64,000 nucleotides of DNA from Akebia trifoliata (lineage: Eukaryota; Streptophyta; Magnoliopsida; Ranunculales; Lardizabalaceae), in assembly GCA_017979445.1 (NCBI GenBank), contig CM030708.1, forward strand, positions 30,413,613-30,477,612. Direction: 5' to 3'. The position numbers and the translations under genes are program-made. The notes under the pieces were generated by a model. That model was not told the DNA's origin. It worked only from the letters and a program-made list of their open reading frames with translations, and searched no databases. This document shows, piece after piece, positions 33,606 through 44,794 of the stretch (the first letter of the stretch is position 1; each line of letters begins with the position of its first letter).

Positions 33606-33744
33606 ACCGTTCTCCATGCATGTCCACAGGTTGCTTCCATCCCTTCACATATATTACGTTGACAGCCGGATTTAATATAAATCTTGGTGGTATATCTTTT
33701 TTAAATATTTTAATATATATATAAACTTGCAAAGGAAAAAAAAA

Positions 33745-33925
33745 TAAAAAGGAAACTTCTAACCCAATGTTTTCAAATTGAAGAATCATAGACCGTTTAT
33801 TTTTTGTAAATCATTTTTGACAAGGTTGGAAGTTTCAGAATTGGCTGATTTTTGGTGAGGATGATCTCCTCACTAAAAATCAGTCCATTCCAAAACTTTT
33901 AACCCATGTAGGGTAAAACACGTTG
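33745..33925. mobile_element. Palindromic MITE family copy
   Basis: The sequence contains 'ggaaacttctaaccc', 'agaatcatagaccgt', 'ttggctgatttttggtgagg', 'atgatctcctcac' and the mirrored 'aaaaatcagtccattccaaa'. The core hairpin is shortened (about 50 bp). Upstream to 33040 no gene or element was identified. Confidence 0.6.
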
Positions 33926-33963
33926 GGCAGATGGTAAGGTACTGAACATTTTCTATATATATA

Positions 33964-34260
33964 TGACAATGTTGATTGACAAAATTTATCCTATATGACT
34001 TAAAAGTTTTAGATTAGACTAATTTTTGGCGATGATGTTCTTTATAGTGAGGAGATTGTCCTCATAAAAAAATCAGCCCAATCTAAAATTTCTTACCTCA
34101 TTAAAAGTGATTTGGATGATTTTTTGTGAGGAAAATCTCCTCATCATAGAGATCATCTTCATAGCACAATTTAAAACTTTTAAGCTATATAGGACAAATG
34201 TTGTCAACCAACGTTGTAGTCCTAAGATTGTCAATCGAACACTCTCTTATATAAATGAAG
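33964..34260. mobile_element. Palindromic MITE family copy
   Basis: Two family hairpins in series with outer inverted pieces 'gacaaaatttatcctatatg' and 'tatataggacaaatgttgtc'. It abuts the next copy, so 33.7-34.8 kb is a chain of four elements separated by short TA runs. Confidence 0.6.
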
Positions 34261-34588
34261 CCAAAACTTTTGTCCTATGTGGATTAGAAATTTTTGGACT
34301 GAGTTAATTTTTTATGAAGATAATCTCTATGGTGAGGAGATCATCTTCACAAAAAATCAGTCCAATCTGAAACTTCTGACCCTATCAAAATTATTTTAAT
34401 TGTGAACCGTCGATTTTTTATTGAAAATTTGTAAATCACTTTTGATGGACTTAGAAATTTCAGATTGGGCTGATTTTTGGTGAGGATGATCTCCTCGCTG
34501 TAGAGATCATCCTCACAAAAAAATCAACCTAGGACAAATTTTGTCCACCAACGTTGTCATCCGAAGATTGTCAATCAAACGTTCTCAT
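34261..34588. mobile_element. Palindromic MITE family copy
   Basis: Hairpins with 'gaagataatctctatggtga', 'gagatcatcttcac' and 'gaggatgatctcctcgctg' are followed by 'gagatcatcctcac'. The right end 'ccaccaacgttgtcatccga' resembles the right end of the preceding copy. A TA array follows (34589-34608). Confidence 0.6.
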
Positions 34589-34599
34589 ATATATATATA

Positions 34600-34775
34600 T
34601 ATATATAACGCTACTCACAAAACTACAACGTGTTTTGTCTTATATGGGCAAAAAGGTTCAGAATGGGTTGATTTTTTGTAAGGATGATCTCTATGATGAA
34701 GAGATCATCCTTCCAAAAAAATCAACCCATTCCAAAACTTCTAGTCCTATGTTTACAAGTTGAAGAATTGTGGAC
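34600..34775. mobile_element. Palindromic MITE family copy
   Basis: The left part 'caacgtgttttgtcttatat' then 'gggcaaaaaggttcagaatg' matches the left arm of the full-length copy at 25893. The mirrored arm ends at 'ccattccaaaacttctag'. The right outer end is missing. From 34.8 to 35.3 kb I see AT-rich sequence only. Confidence 0.6.
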
Positions 34776-35310
34776 CATCCATTTCTAGTGCCAAAAAGGG
34801 TTTTTTATTTAAGGTTGTAGTAGATGAAGATGAAGTTAAATGAGTTGAACAACTTGAAGATGATGGATTTTTAATTAGAGTAATTTAGGGTTTTATAGTA
34901 GAGATTGAGATTGAGTGATGTTCATGGATTGACGACAAAGTTTAACAAATAAAAGCTTGAAGATAATGGAAGTTTGAGTAGAAAAATTAAAAGAGTTTTC
35001 TTTGAGAGGTTGAAATCGATGGTTTGAACTTTGAAGATGAGATTAAAGAGCTTAAGACCGTGGATATGAGAGAAAGAAGGGTTTTAAGATTAAATTTTGG
35101 GAGAAAAATAGGGGTTTGGAAAGTGCAGTTTCACTATTGGTTCAATACGTGCATACGACTTGGCCAAATTCTGACTTGACTCTGATAAGTTTTGAGTTGA
35201 CTCATCGAGTTGATTTTTTGAGTTTTAGGACTGATTCGCCCAAATTTCGAGTCAACTCAACATCAAAGCAAGAATTATCACCAACTTACACTAAGTACGA
35301 ATTTGTTGTA

Positions 35311-35331
35311 AATATATATATATATATATAT
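35311..35331 (+). repeat. (TA)n microsatellite
   Basis: About ten TA units. Another short TA array lies at 36229-36247. Confidence 0.88.
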
Positions 35332-35346
35332 GCTAAGCTGTTAAGA

Positions 35347-35925
35347 AAGCAGATCCTTTATACCACATGATTCTTGTAGCACACTTTCAAAGGATGAAAG
35401 AGGTATTTAAAAAAAAGTAAAAATAAATAACATCTCAACCTCTTATGATCATGATTCAGATCTAATTTAAATAAAATTCAAAAAGCAATTTTTTTTATGT
35501 AGATCCATGTCTTTAAAAATGAACGGCTATTGAACTCCCCAAATTTTAAGTGTGGATCTAATTTCATCATTGTTATTTATGGTGCTTTTCTAACCATTTA
35601 AAATGTGATACAGGGTTGCTACAAGAACCGAGCGGATCCTCTGTAGCATATGATTCCTGTAGCAACCATGTAGCACACTTTCAAAGGATAAGAGAGATGT
35701 ATTTTTTTTTTTTAAATTAACATCTCAACCTCTTATGATCATGACTTATATCTAATTAAAAAATTACAAAAATAAATAATTTTATTGATGCTGATCCATG
35801 TCTTTAAAAATGAAGGGCTACTGAACTCCCCAGATTTTAAGTGTGAGATCTAATTTCATTGTTGATGTGATACTTTTCCAACCATTTAAAACATGTCACA
35901 GGAACCGTGTGCTACAGAGGATCCG
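35347..35925. mobile_element. Tandem pair of MITEs (CGGATCCTCTGTAGCA ends)
   Basis: Copy 1 (about 35347-35632) and copy 2 (35633-35925) share 'gcacactttcaaaggat', 'catctcaacctcttatgatc', 'gatccatgtctttaaaaatg' and 'ctactgaactccc' in order. Copy 2 has clear inverted ends: CGGATCCTCTGTAGCA (35633) and its inverse (to 35925). A truncated reverse copy is at 115-285. Confidence 0.7.
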
Positions 35926-36764
35926 ATTCTTAATCTTTACCTCTTAAATGGTTAAATCACATTTCTCCACAATTTTCTCTTTGCCTGACCAATATTTTTT
36001 AATTTTTTGCAATACACATGGCATCATGCCATTGGCTCATCAACTTAGTACCCTTTTTCCTTAGGTTAAGTGTTTTTCAACGGGTCTAACATGATTTTTG
36101 TCCCAATCTGGTCCTAAAGAGGGGTAGTGTACTTAGACTACACCTAAAACCCTATTGGGCTTAAGTCGACTAAGTTCAAGTCCTGCTCTAAAGACACAAA
36201 CGTTGGACTTAAATTGATCTTCAGATTTTATATATATATATATATATAAAGAAAAAAAAATGAAATTCATGTATTTTTAAAAGTTATTTGTAACCGTTGG
36301 ATATTGCCTTTCATCAAAATATGGTCCAATATTCATCCTAGTTGAAAAAACAAAGTGGGCTGGGTTTTGTTAGTCCCTAGTTTTGCCCAGATTTAATTGA
36401 TTTAAAAAATAAATAAAAATAAAAAAGCTTGGCCCTACCCTCATGGGCTCAAGATTAAAGCCCTAATCCTTATTTTTTGGGGGGTGAGTCAAGCTAGATT
36501 AGGTGGTCCAAGGGCCCAATTGACAGCCCTAGTTATGAGTGTATGTTGTCCCGCATTTGAAGACTTCATACTTCCTCAAACATCTGCTGTTCATGAAAAA
36601 CTGATCTGAGTGAATGAAAACTGTTGATATATCAATTTTTAAACGACAATTTTTTAATAGATCTGTGATACTAAAACTCTATACCCTGATTAAAATATAA
36701 TTGAGTTGAGTAGATTTGGTATATATATATTGGTCAGAATCAAGGGACAACCAAAATTTGATAA

Positions 36765-37015
36765 CCCACGACGACCTTTGTCTTATATAGATTAGAAGTT
36801 TTAAAATGGATTGATTTTTTTTATAAGAATGATATATATGATGAATAGATCATCCTCATAAAATATTAGCACATTCTGAAATTTCTAATCCCATTAAAAT
36901 TATTTAAAATTGGAAGAATCATGGACCGTCATTTTTGTTGTTAACTTGCAAATTAATTTTGATGGGTTAGAAGTTTTGGAATTGGCTGATTTTTTATGAG
37001 GACAATCTTTATCGT
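36765..37015. mobile_element. Palindromic MITE family copy, decayed
   Basis: 'tttgtcttatatagattaga', 'agttttaaaatggattgat', 'agatcatcctcataaaat', 'agaatcatggaccgtc' and 'gttagaagttttggaattgg' follow the family order, but the hairpins carry many mismatches. A short TA run lies to the left near 36720. Confidence 0.55.
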
Positions 37016-37020
37016 CATCA

Positions 37021-37300
37021 TCAGAACATAAGAGAAAATTTCAACGTCCAAGATCTTATGGTACGCTAGATTCTAGAAAGTTCCATGACCCTGGATTTTT
37101 CATAAATATCTTTAATAAAAAAGTACATATTATTTTTTAGTGAAAAAAATAAAGATGTTCTTGTCAATATTTATACATAAATATCAAAAAAAAAAAAAAA
37201 TCTTACATTAAAAATAATATATTATATAATTTTCAAAGCCACTTATGAATTTTTTATTTAAAAAAAAAAAAAAAAACTATGCTAATGTCCAGGTAGTGCA
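37021..37300. repeat. Possible diverged copy of the GAATGCTAAC MITE
   Basis: 'caacgtccaagatcttatgg' near 37040 resembles the left end of the element at 19092. 'tatgctaatgtccaggtag' near 37278 resembles its right end. The interior is AT-rich with A-runs. It lies immediately upstream of the RAF1 transcript region. Confidence 0.35.
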
Positions 37301-37452
37301 AGCTTTGATATGCAGTTGTTAAGAAGTCCTTTCTCCAAGACTGATTTACCAAAGGTCTTCCCTAGTTGCACCCACTATTTGTGCTCAGTGCACCCAGCTA
37401 AAGCACATTTTGGGTGGGATGGCAAACTTGCTTCATCCGCTGATGCTCTAGA

Positions 37453-37459
37453 TAAGGTT
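37453..37459 (+). promoter_or_regulatory. GATAAGG (I-box-like) motif upstream of RAF1
   Basis: GATAAGG lies about 60 bases before the RAF1 start codon. I-box motifs are common in light-regulated photosynthesis genes, which would fit RAF1, but its position may fall inside the 5' UTR, so regulatory use is uncertain. Confidence 0.3.
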
Positions 37460-37517
37460 CCATTCTCTCAAACACACAGTTTCAGGAACTCCTCTCTCTC
37501 TCTCTCCCACACACACC

Positions 37518-38861
37518 ATGCTCTCACTAAACTCCCCCAAACCCCTCTCTCTCTTCCCTCACAACACCACCTCCCCTTTCCTTAACCTCCACCCATCCCT
37601 CCTGCTTAACCTACGCACCCCAAAACCCTTCTTTAAACCCATCTCAGCCACCATCACCCCTTCAACCCCACCTTCTTCCCCATCTTCAAATCCACAAGTC
37701 TACCAACCCTTCCGTCCTCCCCCCTCTCCTCTGCCCACCCAATTTCGCTCTCTAGACCCACAACAACGCCTCGAAGTCCTTCGTGACCGTCTCGGCGCCT
37801 GGTTCGAATACGCCCCACTAATACCTTCCCTCATCCAACAAGGCTTCCCCCCTCCTTCCATCGAAGAAGCCACCGGCATCTCCGGTGTTGAACAAAATCG
37901 CCTTGTCGTCGCAGCCCAAGTTCGAGACACCCTAATTCAATCTCAAATCGACCCAGACACCCTTGCCTTCTTTGACTCTGGTGGCGCCGAAATTCTATAC
38001 GAAATTCGACTTCTTAACGCCAGCCAACGAGCCTCCACTGCCAATTACATTGTTAAAAACAATTTCGATGCCCGGGCAGCCCAAGAACTCGCCCGGGCAA
38101 TGAAGGATTTTCCACGTCGACAAGGTGACTATGGGTGGGAGAGCTTTTCGTACACAATTCCGGGCGATTGCCTTTCATTCATGTACTTTAGGCAGAGTAA
38201 AGAGCATAGGAATCCATCGGAACAGAGGACATTGGCATTGGAGCGGGCATTAGAGTTGGCAGAGACGGAGAAGGCGAAAAAGAGGATTTTGGATGAATTG
38301 AACATGAATCCGGATAATGGGGCAGTTAAAGAAGGGGAAATTGGGAGTGCGGTTAAGGTTCCAGTAGTGAGGATGAAGATTGGTGAGGTGGCAGAGTCCA
38401 CATCCGTGGTGGTTTTGCCCGTTTGTGAGGCAAAGGAAGGGGAGAAGGCAGTGGTTGAGGCACCCGGGGAGTGTAAGAGTAAAGGGGAATTTGGGGTGGT
38501 GGTAGCGGAGAAGGCGTGGAGGAGATGGGTCGTGTTGCCGGGGTGGGGGCCAGTGGTGGGGTTAGATAGAGGAGTTGTGGTGGCATTTGGAGATGCTAGG
38601 GCTTTGCCTTGGAAGGTTAATAGATGGTATAAAGAGGAATCTATATTGGTGGTGGCTGATAGAGGGAAGAAGGAAGTGGTAGCTGAAGATGGGTTTTATC
38701 TTATCTTATCATCCAAACAGGGTGAGAGTGGGTTTAAGGTGGAGAGAGGATCAAGGTTGAAGGAATTGGGAGTAAAGGAGTGTTTGGGTACTGTTGTTTT
38801 GGTGGTTAGGCCTCCTAAGGAGGACATTGAAGATCAGTTGGCAGACGATGATTGGGAGTGA
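37518..38861 (+). CDS. Rubisco accumulation factor 1, chloroplastic
   Basis: A single uninterrupted exon encodes 447 residues, close to Arabidopsis RAF1. RAF1 is a chloroplast chaperone that holds large-subunit dimers during assembly of Rubisco. Residues 1-55 are rich in Ser, Pro and Leu and lack acidic residues, as in a transit peptide. The helical RAF1-alpha domain (about 75-240) contains LDPQQRLEVLRDRLGAWFEY, a helix-turn-helix-like EEATGISGVEQNRLVVAAQV and the YFRQSKEHRNPSEQR stretch. After a short linker the beta-sheet dimerisation domain (about 285-440) includes WRRWVVLPGWGPV and LPWKVNRWY. The tail ends in acidic DDDWE, a family trait. The ATG at 37518 is the only one in frame before the transit peptide. 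The first half is C-rich and the second G-rich, so base composition shifts along the gene. A pyrimidine-rich CT stretch precedes the start. Confidence 0.95.
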   Translation: MLSLNSPKPLSLFPHNTTSPFLNLHPSLLLNLRTPKPFFKPISATITPSTPPSSPSSNPQVYQPFRPPPSPLPTQFRSLDPQQRLEVLRDRLGAWFEYAPLIPSLIQQGFPPPSIEEATGISGVEQNRLVVAAQVRDTLIQSQIDPDTLAFFDSGGAEILYEIRLLNASQRASTANYIVKNNFDARAAQELARAMKDFPRRQGDYGWESFSYTIPGDCLSFMYFRQSKEHRNPSEQRTLALERALELAETEKAKKRILDELNMNPDNGAVKEGEIGSAVKVPVVRMKIGEVAESTSVVVLPVCEAKEGEKAVVEAPGECKSKGEFGVVVAEKAWRRWVVLPGWGPVVGLDRGVVVAFGDARALPWKVNRWYKEESILVVADRGKKEVVAEDGFYLILSSKQGESGFKVERGSRLKELGVKECLGTVVLVVRPPKEDIEDQLADDDWE

Positions 38862-39686
38862 GGGAGAGGGGTCATGAAGAGTCTTGGAAGACTACCTTTG
38901 ATGAGGGAGTATGTTGGGAAGTTAAGAGGTTAGCTAAGTTGGTTGGAGATTGAAACACAAAATTTTTGAAGAAAATGAGGTATGGAGTCTCTGGATTGGA
39001 GGATATTTATCATACTAATTCCTCTTCAATTATTTTTAAGTGTAAGCTAACAATGCATAAAAGATTTTTGTTGTTGTCTTTTACTATTTGGAGTTGTAAT
39101 AAGTCTTTGTTGCACATGATCAAACCATCTGAACAGATTTTCTTTTAATTTAGCACGTATTGAAAATTACTCCTACATTTCCACATTCATTTCTAATTTT
39201 ATCTTTTATAGTCTTTCCACTCATACCTCTCTATTTCACCATCTCCACTACACACTCAATCTATCAACATTTTGCTGTTTGAGGTTTTCTTATATGAATT
39301 GGCTTTAGAAAGAATTTAATGGAAGAACCCTAGCTTTTTAGGACAAAGCTTCGATGATGTTGATCTTGGTTTTATATAACACATAATCAAGACTCAAAAC
39401 CAATCTTTTTCTTCTTCTAAGCCAATCTCAAACTCTCTTTTTGACATAACTCTTTCCATAAGTTGGAAACTGATGTAATGACAAGATGAACCGAGGCTAA
39501 GGATACAAAGTTAAGTCGAACTTCTTTGTGTGTGTGTGGGTGCCGCATGGCATGGATTTACGAGCATATTCTAATATAATATGTTTGGATGGCCATGATT
39601 TTAGGGAATGTGAGTTACTTTTAATTTGTGTATGTGTACTTAAAATGAAATCTCCCATTTCGATTTAGTTTGGAACTAGAAGTGCT

Positions 39687-40091
39687 TCAGGATGTTTGAT
39701 AAAACGCAGCTTTGTTTCTTTTGAGATGACAAGAAGACAGATTGCACCTCCATAGTGCTGCTGCTACTGCAAGAAATATCAGCGGCATTTGCCCGTGTCC
39801 CTTCAAATGCCAATCCACTATTCTGTTAAAACAGGACAGAATTAAATGCCCTAGTAGAGCTGTTTGTATCTGGCTCATTGCTCCCTCTGAAGAGGTATTG
39901 AAGATAATATTAGTAGGGGTAGCAGCAGCGTAGGCATATCCTTGTCCCATAAGAAGAGAAACCCCATCGAACATTTGTAAATGACCATGCTCTTGGGCTA
40001 CTTGATTTTGGAATGCAAGTGCGATAACAATTGTCGTGCTCTCACAAATGTGCAGAAGGGCTTTTAGTGTGGTGTGTGATGTAGTCAGTGT
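39687..40091 (-). CDS. Unrecognised open frame, possible exon or gene relic
   Basis: An open frame of about 134 codons on the minus strand reads ...STTIVIALAFQNQVAQEHGH...LLMGQGYAYAAA...GHGQMPLIFLAVAAALWRC.... It has hydrophobic segments separated by polar ones and is not low-complexity, unlike most chance frames here. No family was recognised. The first ATG in frame is at 39974, but the frame is open upstream to a stop near 40094, so it could be a last exon whose upstream part was separated by later insertions. It may also be chance. Confidence 0.25.
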   Translation of the reverse strand, partial: TLTTSHTTLKALLHICESTTIVIALAFQNQVAQEHGHLQMFDGVSLLMGQGYAYAAATPTNIIFNTSSEGAMSQIQTALLGHLILSCFNRIVDWHLKGHGQMPLIFLAVAAALWRCNLSSCHLKRNKAAFYQTS

Positions 40092-40437
40092 TTATATCTT
40101 ATATGGTTTAACCTCTCTTCAATTCTATCTAAAATCCGGGATTGGGTCTTTTCTTAGGGTGGTCTCTAAACATTTTATCCAACTGGAAATCTTCCTTTTG
40201 TTGTGTGTTGGGGTTTGTGGAAAGAGAAACAAAATGATGCTTCAGGGAGAGGAAAGAGATTTGAAGGCAGTGATTTTGGATATCTCGGGTTTTCTGTTTT
40301 TGTGGAGCAAGCGCTAGAAGGACTTTGAAGGGATTTTTTTTGAGGATATTGTGTTCAAGTGAGACTCGTTCTATAATGTATAGTGAAGGTGGGATTGTCG
40401 AGACTTCTATGGGGGGATTTCCTTCTTTCTTTTTTTT

Positions 40438-41085
40438 GGAAAAATTACTTAAAGGACCCTAGCGGAATAACTTCTTTTTAAATAGCCCATAAATTTTGTA
40501 TGGTAGCTTTGTAGGACATTAGTAAACTTTAATTTTCTAAATGGTCCCTCATTATTGGCGAACTCACCGTTTTTTTATTTACTGTTAAGTTCTCAATTTT
40601 TACTCTCGAGTTCACCAGATTTTATTTACTGTCGAACTCAACACTAGTAAAATCCACCCATTTAAATTTTTTTGAGTTTTTTCGAATAAAAAAAAATTGA
40701 AAGATCGACTAAAACCATTCTTGATCGATTTTTGTTCAGAAACTAAGGAAAAAAAAAGTGAAAATGACCTTAGTTTTTTATATACATCTTCAAAATGTGA
40801 AAAAAAATCATTGAAAATGGTTTCTTCTTCCTTCTTAAATCCTTTCAGACAAAATGGAGTCTCCGAAACTCGATTGAAATGTCAAAAATCTAATTTTTTT
40901 TTTATTTATAGTGAAAATAATGAGTTTGAGCAGTTAGGACATTCAATCATGAGAAATGGGGGAGATGAGATCCAGGGAATGTTAAGAAAAGAAAAGTTTA
41001 CTAAATGAATTACTTAGAGACCGCACAAAACTTAGGGACTATTTAGAAAGAAATCCCTTTTTGAGGGTCCTTTAAGTAATTTTCC
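40438..41085. mobile_element. MITE with AAATTACTTAAAGGACCCT ends, copy 1
   Basis: The left end 'aaaaattacttaaaggaccc' continuing to 'ttctttttaaatagccc' is mirrored at the right by 'gactatttagaaagaaatcc' to 'gggtcctttaagtaatttt'. The interior holds 'gaactcaccgttttttattt' and AT-rich DNA. It is about 650 bp and non-coding. A longer relative lies at 62203-63040. Confidence 0.72.
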
Positions 41086-41295
41086 TCTTCTTTTTTGGAG
41101 TTTTGTTTTCTCTTGTTGGTGTCATATCTAAGCCTTCTTCCCTTCTTTCTTTCTTATTAAATTTATTTTTATTTTTTATTGGCATTAAATTTATACTTAT
41201 CAAAAAACAATAATTTCATGTATGCTCACTTATCAAAAAAAAAAAAATCATGTATTCTCTCACAACCTCAACAACATCCTCTTTGGTCCTCTAGT

Positions 41296-43228
41296 CACAT
41301 TTTTAGAATCTTTTTTTTGAAAAGTATAATATATTTCAAGGAGAAAGAAAAACGGAATACAAGGAGGCCGAGAAAACCTCATAGAAAGCAACAAAGAAGA
41401 AGAGCAAACAACATCAATGGTTACATAAAGAGTTCCATCTAAAAACAAAATCATCAAACAAAGTTCCCACGAACTCTATATATTGTTTGAACCAAAGGTA
41501 TAAGAAGCCCAAAATCTCTAAGAAACTTGTATAAGAGCTTCTAATCTTACCATTAAACACCCTATTATTCCTTTCATTCCAAATCCTCCAAGCAATAGCC
41601 GAAGGTAGCATAGCCCACAGGTAACGTTTTCTGGTGTGAAAGACATTACTGGTCCACTCTTTCAACAACGATGAAAACTTATGAGGGAAAACCCAAGTCA
41701 TACGGAATAAACCAAGGAAACTTGACCATATATTATAGGAAAAAGGGCAATGAATTAAAATATGATCAACAGATTCCCCTTCCATCAAGCAAAGGGGACA
41801 ACAGTTAGGAGTGATCCAACCCCGAGCAATCAAGTTATCCATTGTAAGAATCCTACCAAGGGAAGCCAACCAGACAAAGAAAGAGATTTTAGAAGGCACT
41901 AACCTGAACCAAATGATGGAAGTCGAGATGGTACGCTCAGCACTAGGAGTGAGCCATTTATGGAAGGATTTAACAGAGAATCTCGAGTCCTTCGCTCTAA
42001 TCCATTCCCACCTATCCTGTTCACTTTCATTGCGATGAAGCGTATGCAAGAGATCGAGGAAAGATGTAACCTCGGTTAGCTCCCAATCATTAAAATTTCT
42101 CCTGAATCCCAAATCCCAAGTAGGATAGGACTCGTTGTGAATCAAACATTGCTGGATTGAATGATTCTTCTTAACAGAACAGACGTATAATGATGGAAAT
42201 TGAGACGCTAGCGACAAAGGTCCGCACCAACAATCTTCCCAAAATCTAATTATGTCCCCCATACCCGCTTTGAATCTAATCCCTTGCTCAAAATCCTTGC
42301 TAACTTTTAGAATTCCTTTCCATAGGCTACACCCATACGAGGTTTTAGACACACCGTTATACCAACCCAGACTCCTCTCCCCATATTTAGCCATAATAAC
42401 CTTCCTCCACAAACTACCCCTTTCCTCGCCAAACCTCTAAATTCACTTTCCTAAAAGTGCTCTATTGGCTAATCTAAGACCTCTAATGCCTGGTCCTCCA
42501 TTCGTCTTAGGCATGCAAATCACCTTCCATCTAACCAAATTATACTTATTCCTACCACTCTTGTCATTCCACAAAAAGTTCTTCATAAGCCTTTCCAATC
42601 TAATTTCAACGGACCTCGGAAGCGTGAAAAGAGAGAGAAAGTAGACCGGAATGCTCATTAAGGTATTTTTGATCAAAGTCACTTTCCCTCCTTTCGAAAG
42701 ATAATTAGCCTTCCATGTACTCAACCTTTTTTCCAATCTTTCAATCATACCATCCCAAATTTTGATACTATTGTAAGGTGCTCCCAGCGGTAGGCCCAAA
42801 TAGGAAGTGAGCAAAGTATCATACCCACAACCCAGAGTTGAAGCCATCAAATGAATATCATTAACTTCTCCTACCCTAAAAAGTTTGCTTTTTTGCAGGT
42901 TAGTATGTAAACCTGACATAGCCTCGAAGCAACACAATAACACTCGGAGCACCCTCACTTGATCCCTTGAATCCTCCAAAAAAGTTAAGGTGTCATCCGC
43001 AAATTGAAGGTGAGAAATCAAAGGGCCGTCATTAACCCTAAAACCCGAAAGCTTACCTAAGTCAACCGCTCTTCTAAACAATCTCCCCAAGACTTCAGCT
43101 ACAATCAAAAACAAAAATGGAGATAAAGGATCTCCTTGCCTCAAACCTCTCGACCCTCTAAAAAAACCGGCCGGACTCCCATTGACAAGAATGGAGTAAG
43201 ATACCGTTGTAACACATTTTAGAATCTT
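41296..43228 (-). mobile_element. 5'-truncated L1-type LINE with target duplications
   Basis: The insertion (about 41313-43212, minus orientation) is flanked by CACATTTTTAGAATCTT (41296-41312) and CACATTTTAGAATCTT (43213-43228), a 16-17 bp target duplication differing only in the T-run. An oligo-A tail (T-run 41311-41318 on plus) lies at its 3' end. Only the last 1.9 kb of the element is present, starting within the reverse transcriptase of ORF2. This is the usual product of incomplete target-primed reverse transcription. Confidence 0.88.
41414..43212 (-). pseudogene. LINE ORF2 remnant: RT C-terminal half and zf-RVT domain
   Basis: The frame begins mid-RT (TTVSYSILVNGSPAGFF), shows GLRQGDPLSPFLF and the catalytic FADD box (LQFADDTLTF), then the thumb region and SYLGLPLG. 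After two in-frame stops (TGA at 42445-42443 and TAG at 42439-42437) the same frame continues with the linker (KDFEQGIRFKAGMGD) and the zf-RVT domain (WFRLVPSKISFFVWLA, CCPLCLMEGESVDHILIHC). Both stops replace codons in a Trp-rich stretch and could each come from one G-to-A change. No frameshift was seen. The ATG at 43231 lies in the target duplication, not in the element. Dead by truncation and stops. Confidence 0.88.
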
Positions 43229-43232
43229 CAAC

Positions 43233-44700
43233 TTATGTTACTTCTGTATGGGACTGCTCCTTTTTCTCATTTCCTTAAATCCGTGATCGCTTGGTGTTAA
43301 ATAGTTACAACAGATAGTAAAACTTCCAAAAGCATATCTTCAATGAATTAGTGTGGTCGCACTACTTCAATCGTGCCCTTTTTTCACCGTTCTTTTCTCT
43401 TTATTGACATCGTGGACCTTCAGGACTACTGAATGTAAATGATACCTAAAGAAAGTATGAATCTCAGCACATCATTTCGCAGTCTGTGTGTAAAAAGAAT
43501 CATTTATGATAACAAAATTAGTTCAATGTTTAATTCCAGAAGAAAGGAAAAGGTCATGGAAAGAGCTCCAACCAAGGAAAAATTTTCTCGATTGCAGTCT
43601 AATGGTGAGTGTTTTATGGCTATAAAAACATAATCTGTACAACTTTATGGCAGATAGGTTTGCTTCATCAACCCTTCAATCTCTCTTCGTAAATTGATTT
43701 TATCTATTGACACATTGCCCTGCTACCTGCTTGCTTGGGCGCTTCTTGTTCCCAAAACAAGCAATTGAATCATCATCAAACAAAGAGAAATCTTTTCGGT
43801 TGAATTTTATTTACAAAGTTGTGATGCATGTGTTGCATAAATAATAATAATTTTTTTTTACTAAGGTTTAAAATTGATTTTAGATTTGGACTTTAAAAAG
43901 AAGTTTCTCAAGACCTGGGTTCTTGCACCATGATGAGGAGGAGAAGACAATGATTTATTGTGAATCTAATGTAGTTCAAATCTTAATTCTGCACAAAACC
44001 TTAGTGTGAAAAACTATACCAATACTTCTTTTTTCTTTTTTACTAATAGAAATTTCCTTAATTATGAGGGCTAAAACTTTTAAGATAAGATGTAGTGGGG
44101 TTGTAAAGCAAAACTTGTTCCACCATCAACTTTGCCCAAATCATATCTTCTATCTACTCTTTGTGATTTTATAGTTTTGGCCACTTTTCCTAAATTGCCC
44201 CCTAAATTATTATCAAATATAGGTGCATTATTCAGGATACTTTAGTAATTTATGATAGGCACTATCCAAAAACTTAACCTAAATTACAATACTATGATTA
44301 CTGTCAGCTATTTCATTATAACAAACCAAGTTTACCACAAGTCTGCTCTGAACTACAATTTGACACTTCGTTATGCTCCCTTAAAGCAAGTAAACATAGC
44401 CTTTGCACTGATCAATGGTGTGAGAGCGAGAAATTTTACTTTAATTTCACCAAAATTGGTTATTCTTGATTAGGAGTGTTCAAAGGAAGAGACAAGTAGT
44501 GAGGTAAACCTTTTGTGTTTAGACACCTCAAGTAGCTCGCATCGAATCTATCACTAGCACATGAACAAGATTAGGTCATCTCAACTTTCAACGTGTAACA
44601 TCCATTCAAGTAAAATCAAGAAAATGGTCCATGCCTTTTGGAGCTCAGTTTCACTTGAAAACTAGTTACAAGGATCCACAATTTTACTCATTTGAACACT
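43233..44700. other. Intergenic region, no gene seen
   Basis: I see no coding exon or well-bounded element between the LINE and the cyclophilin 3' end, only AT-rich sequence with scattered short frames. Confidence 0.55.
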
Positions 44701-44794
44701 TAATATTGTACTTATTAAACTGAATCCAAATTGTACTCAGTTGAACACATAATATTGTTCTCATAAACTTACCAAAATGTTGGCTAGTACTTGC

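Noticed and set aside
43213..43231. ATG start and first residues of the LINE frame
   Set aside because: These bases belong to the target-site duplication, so the ATG is host DNA and not the element's start.
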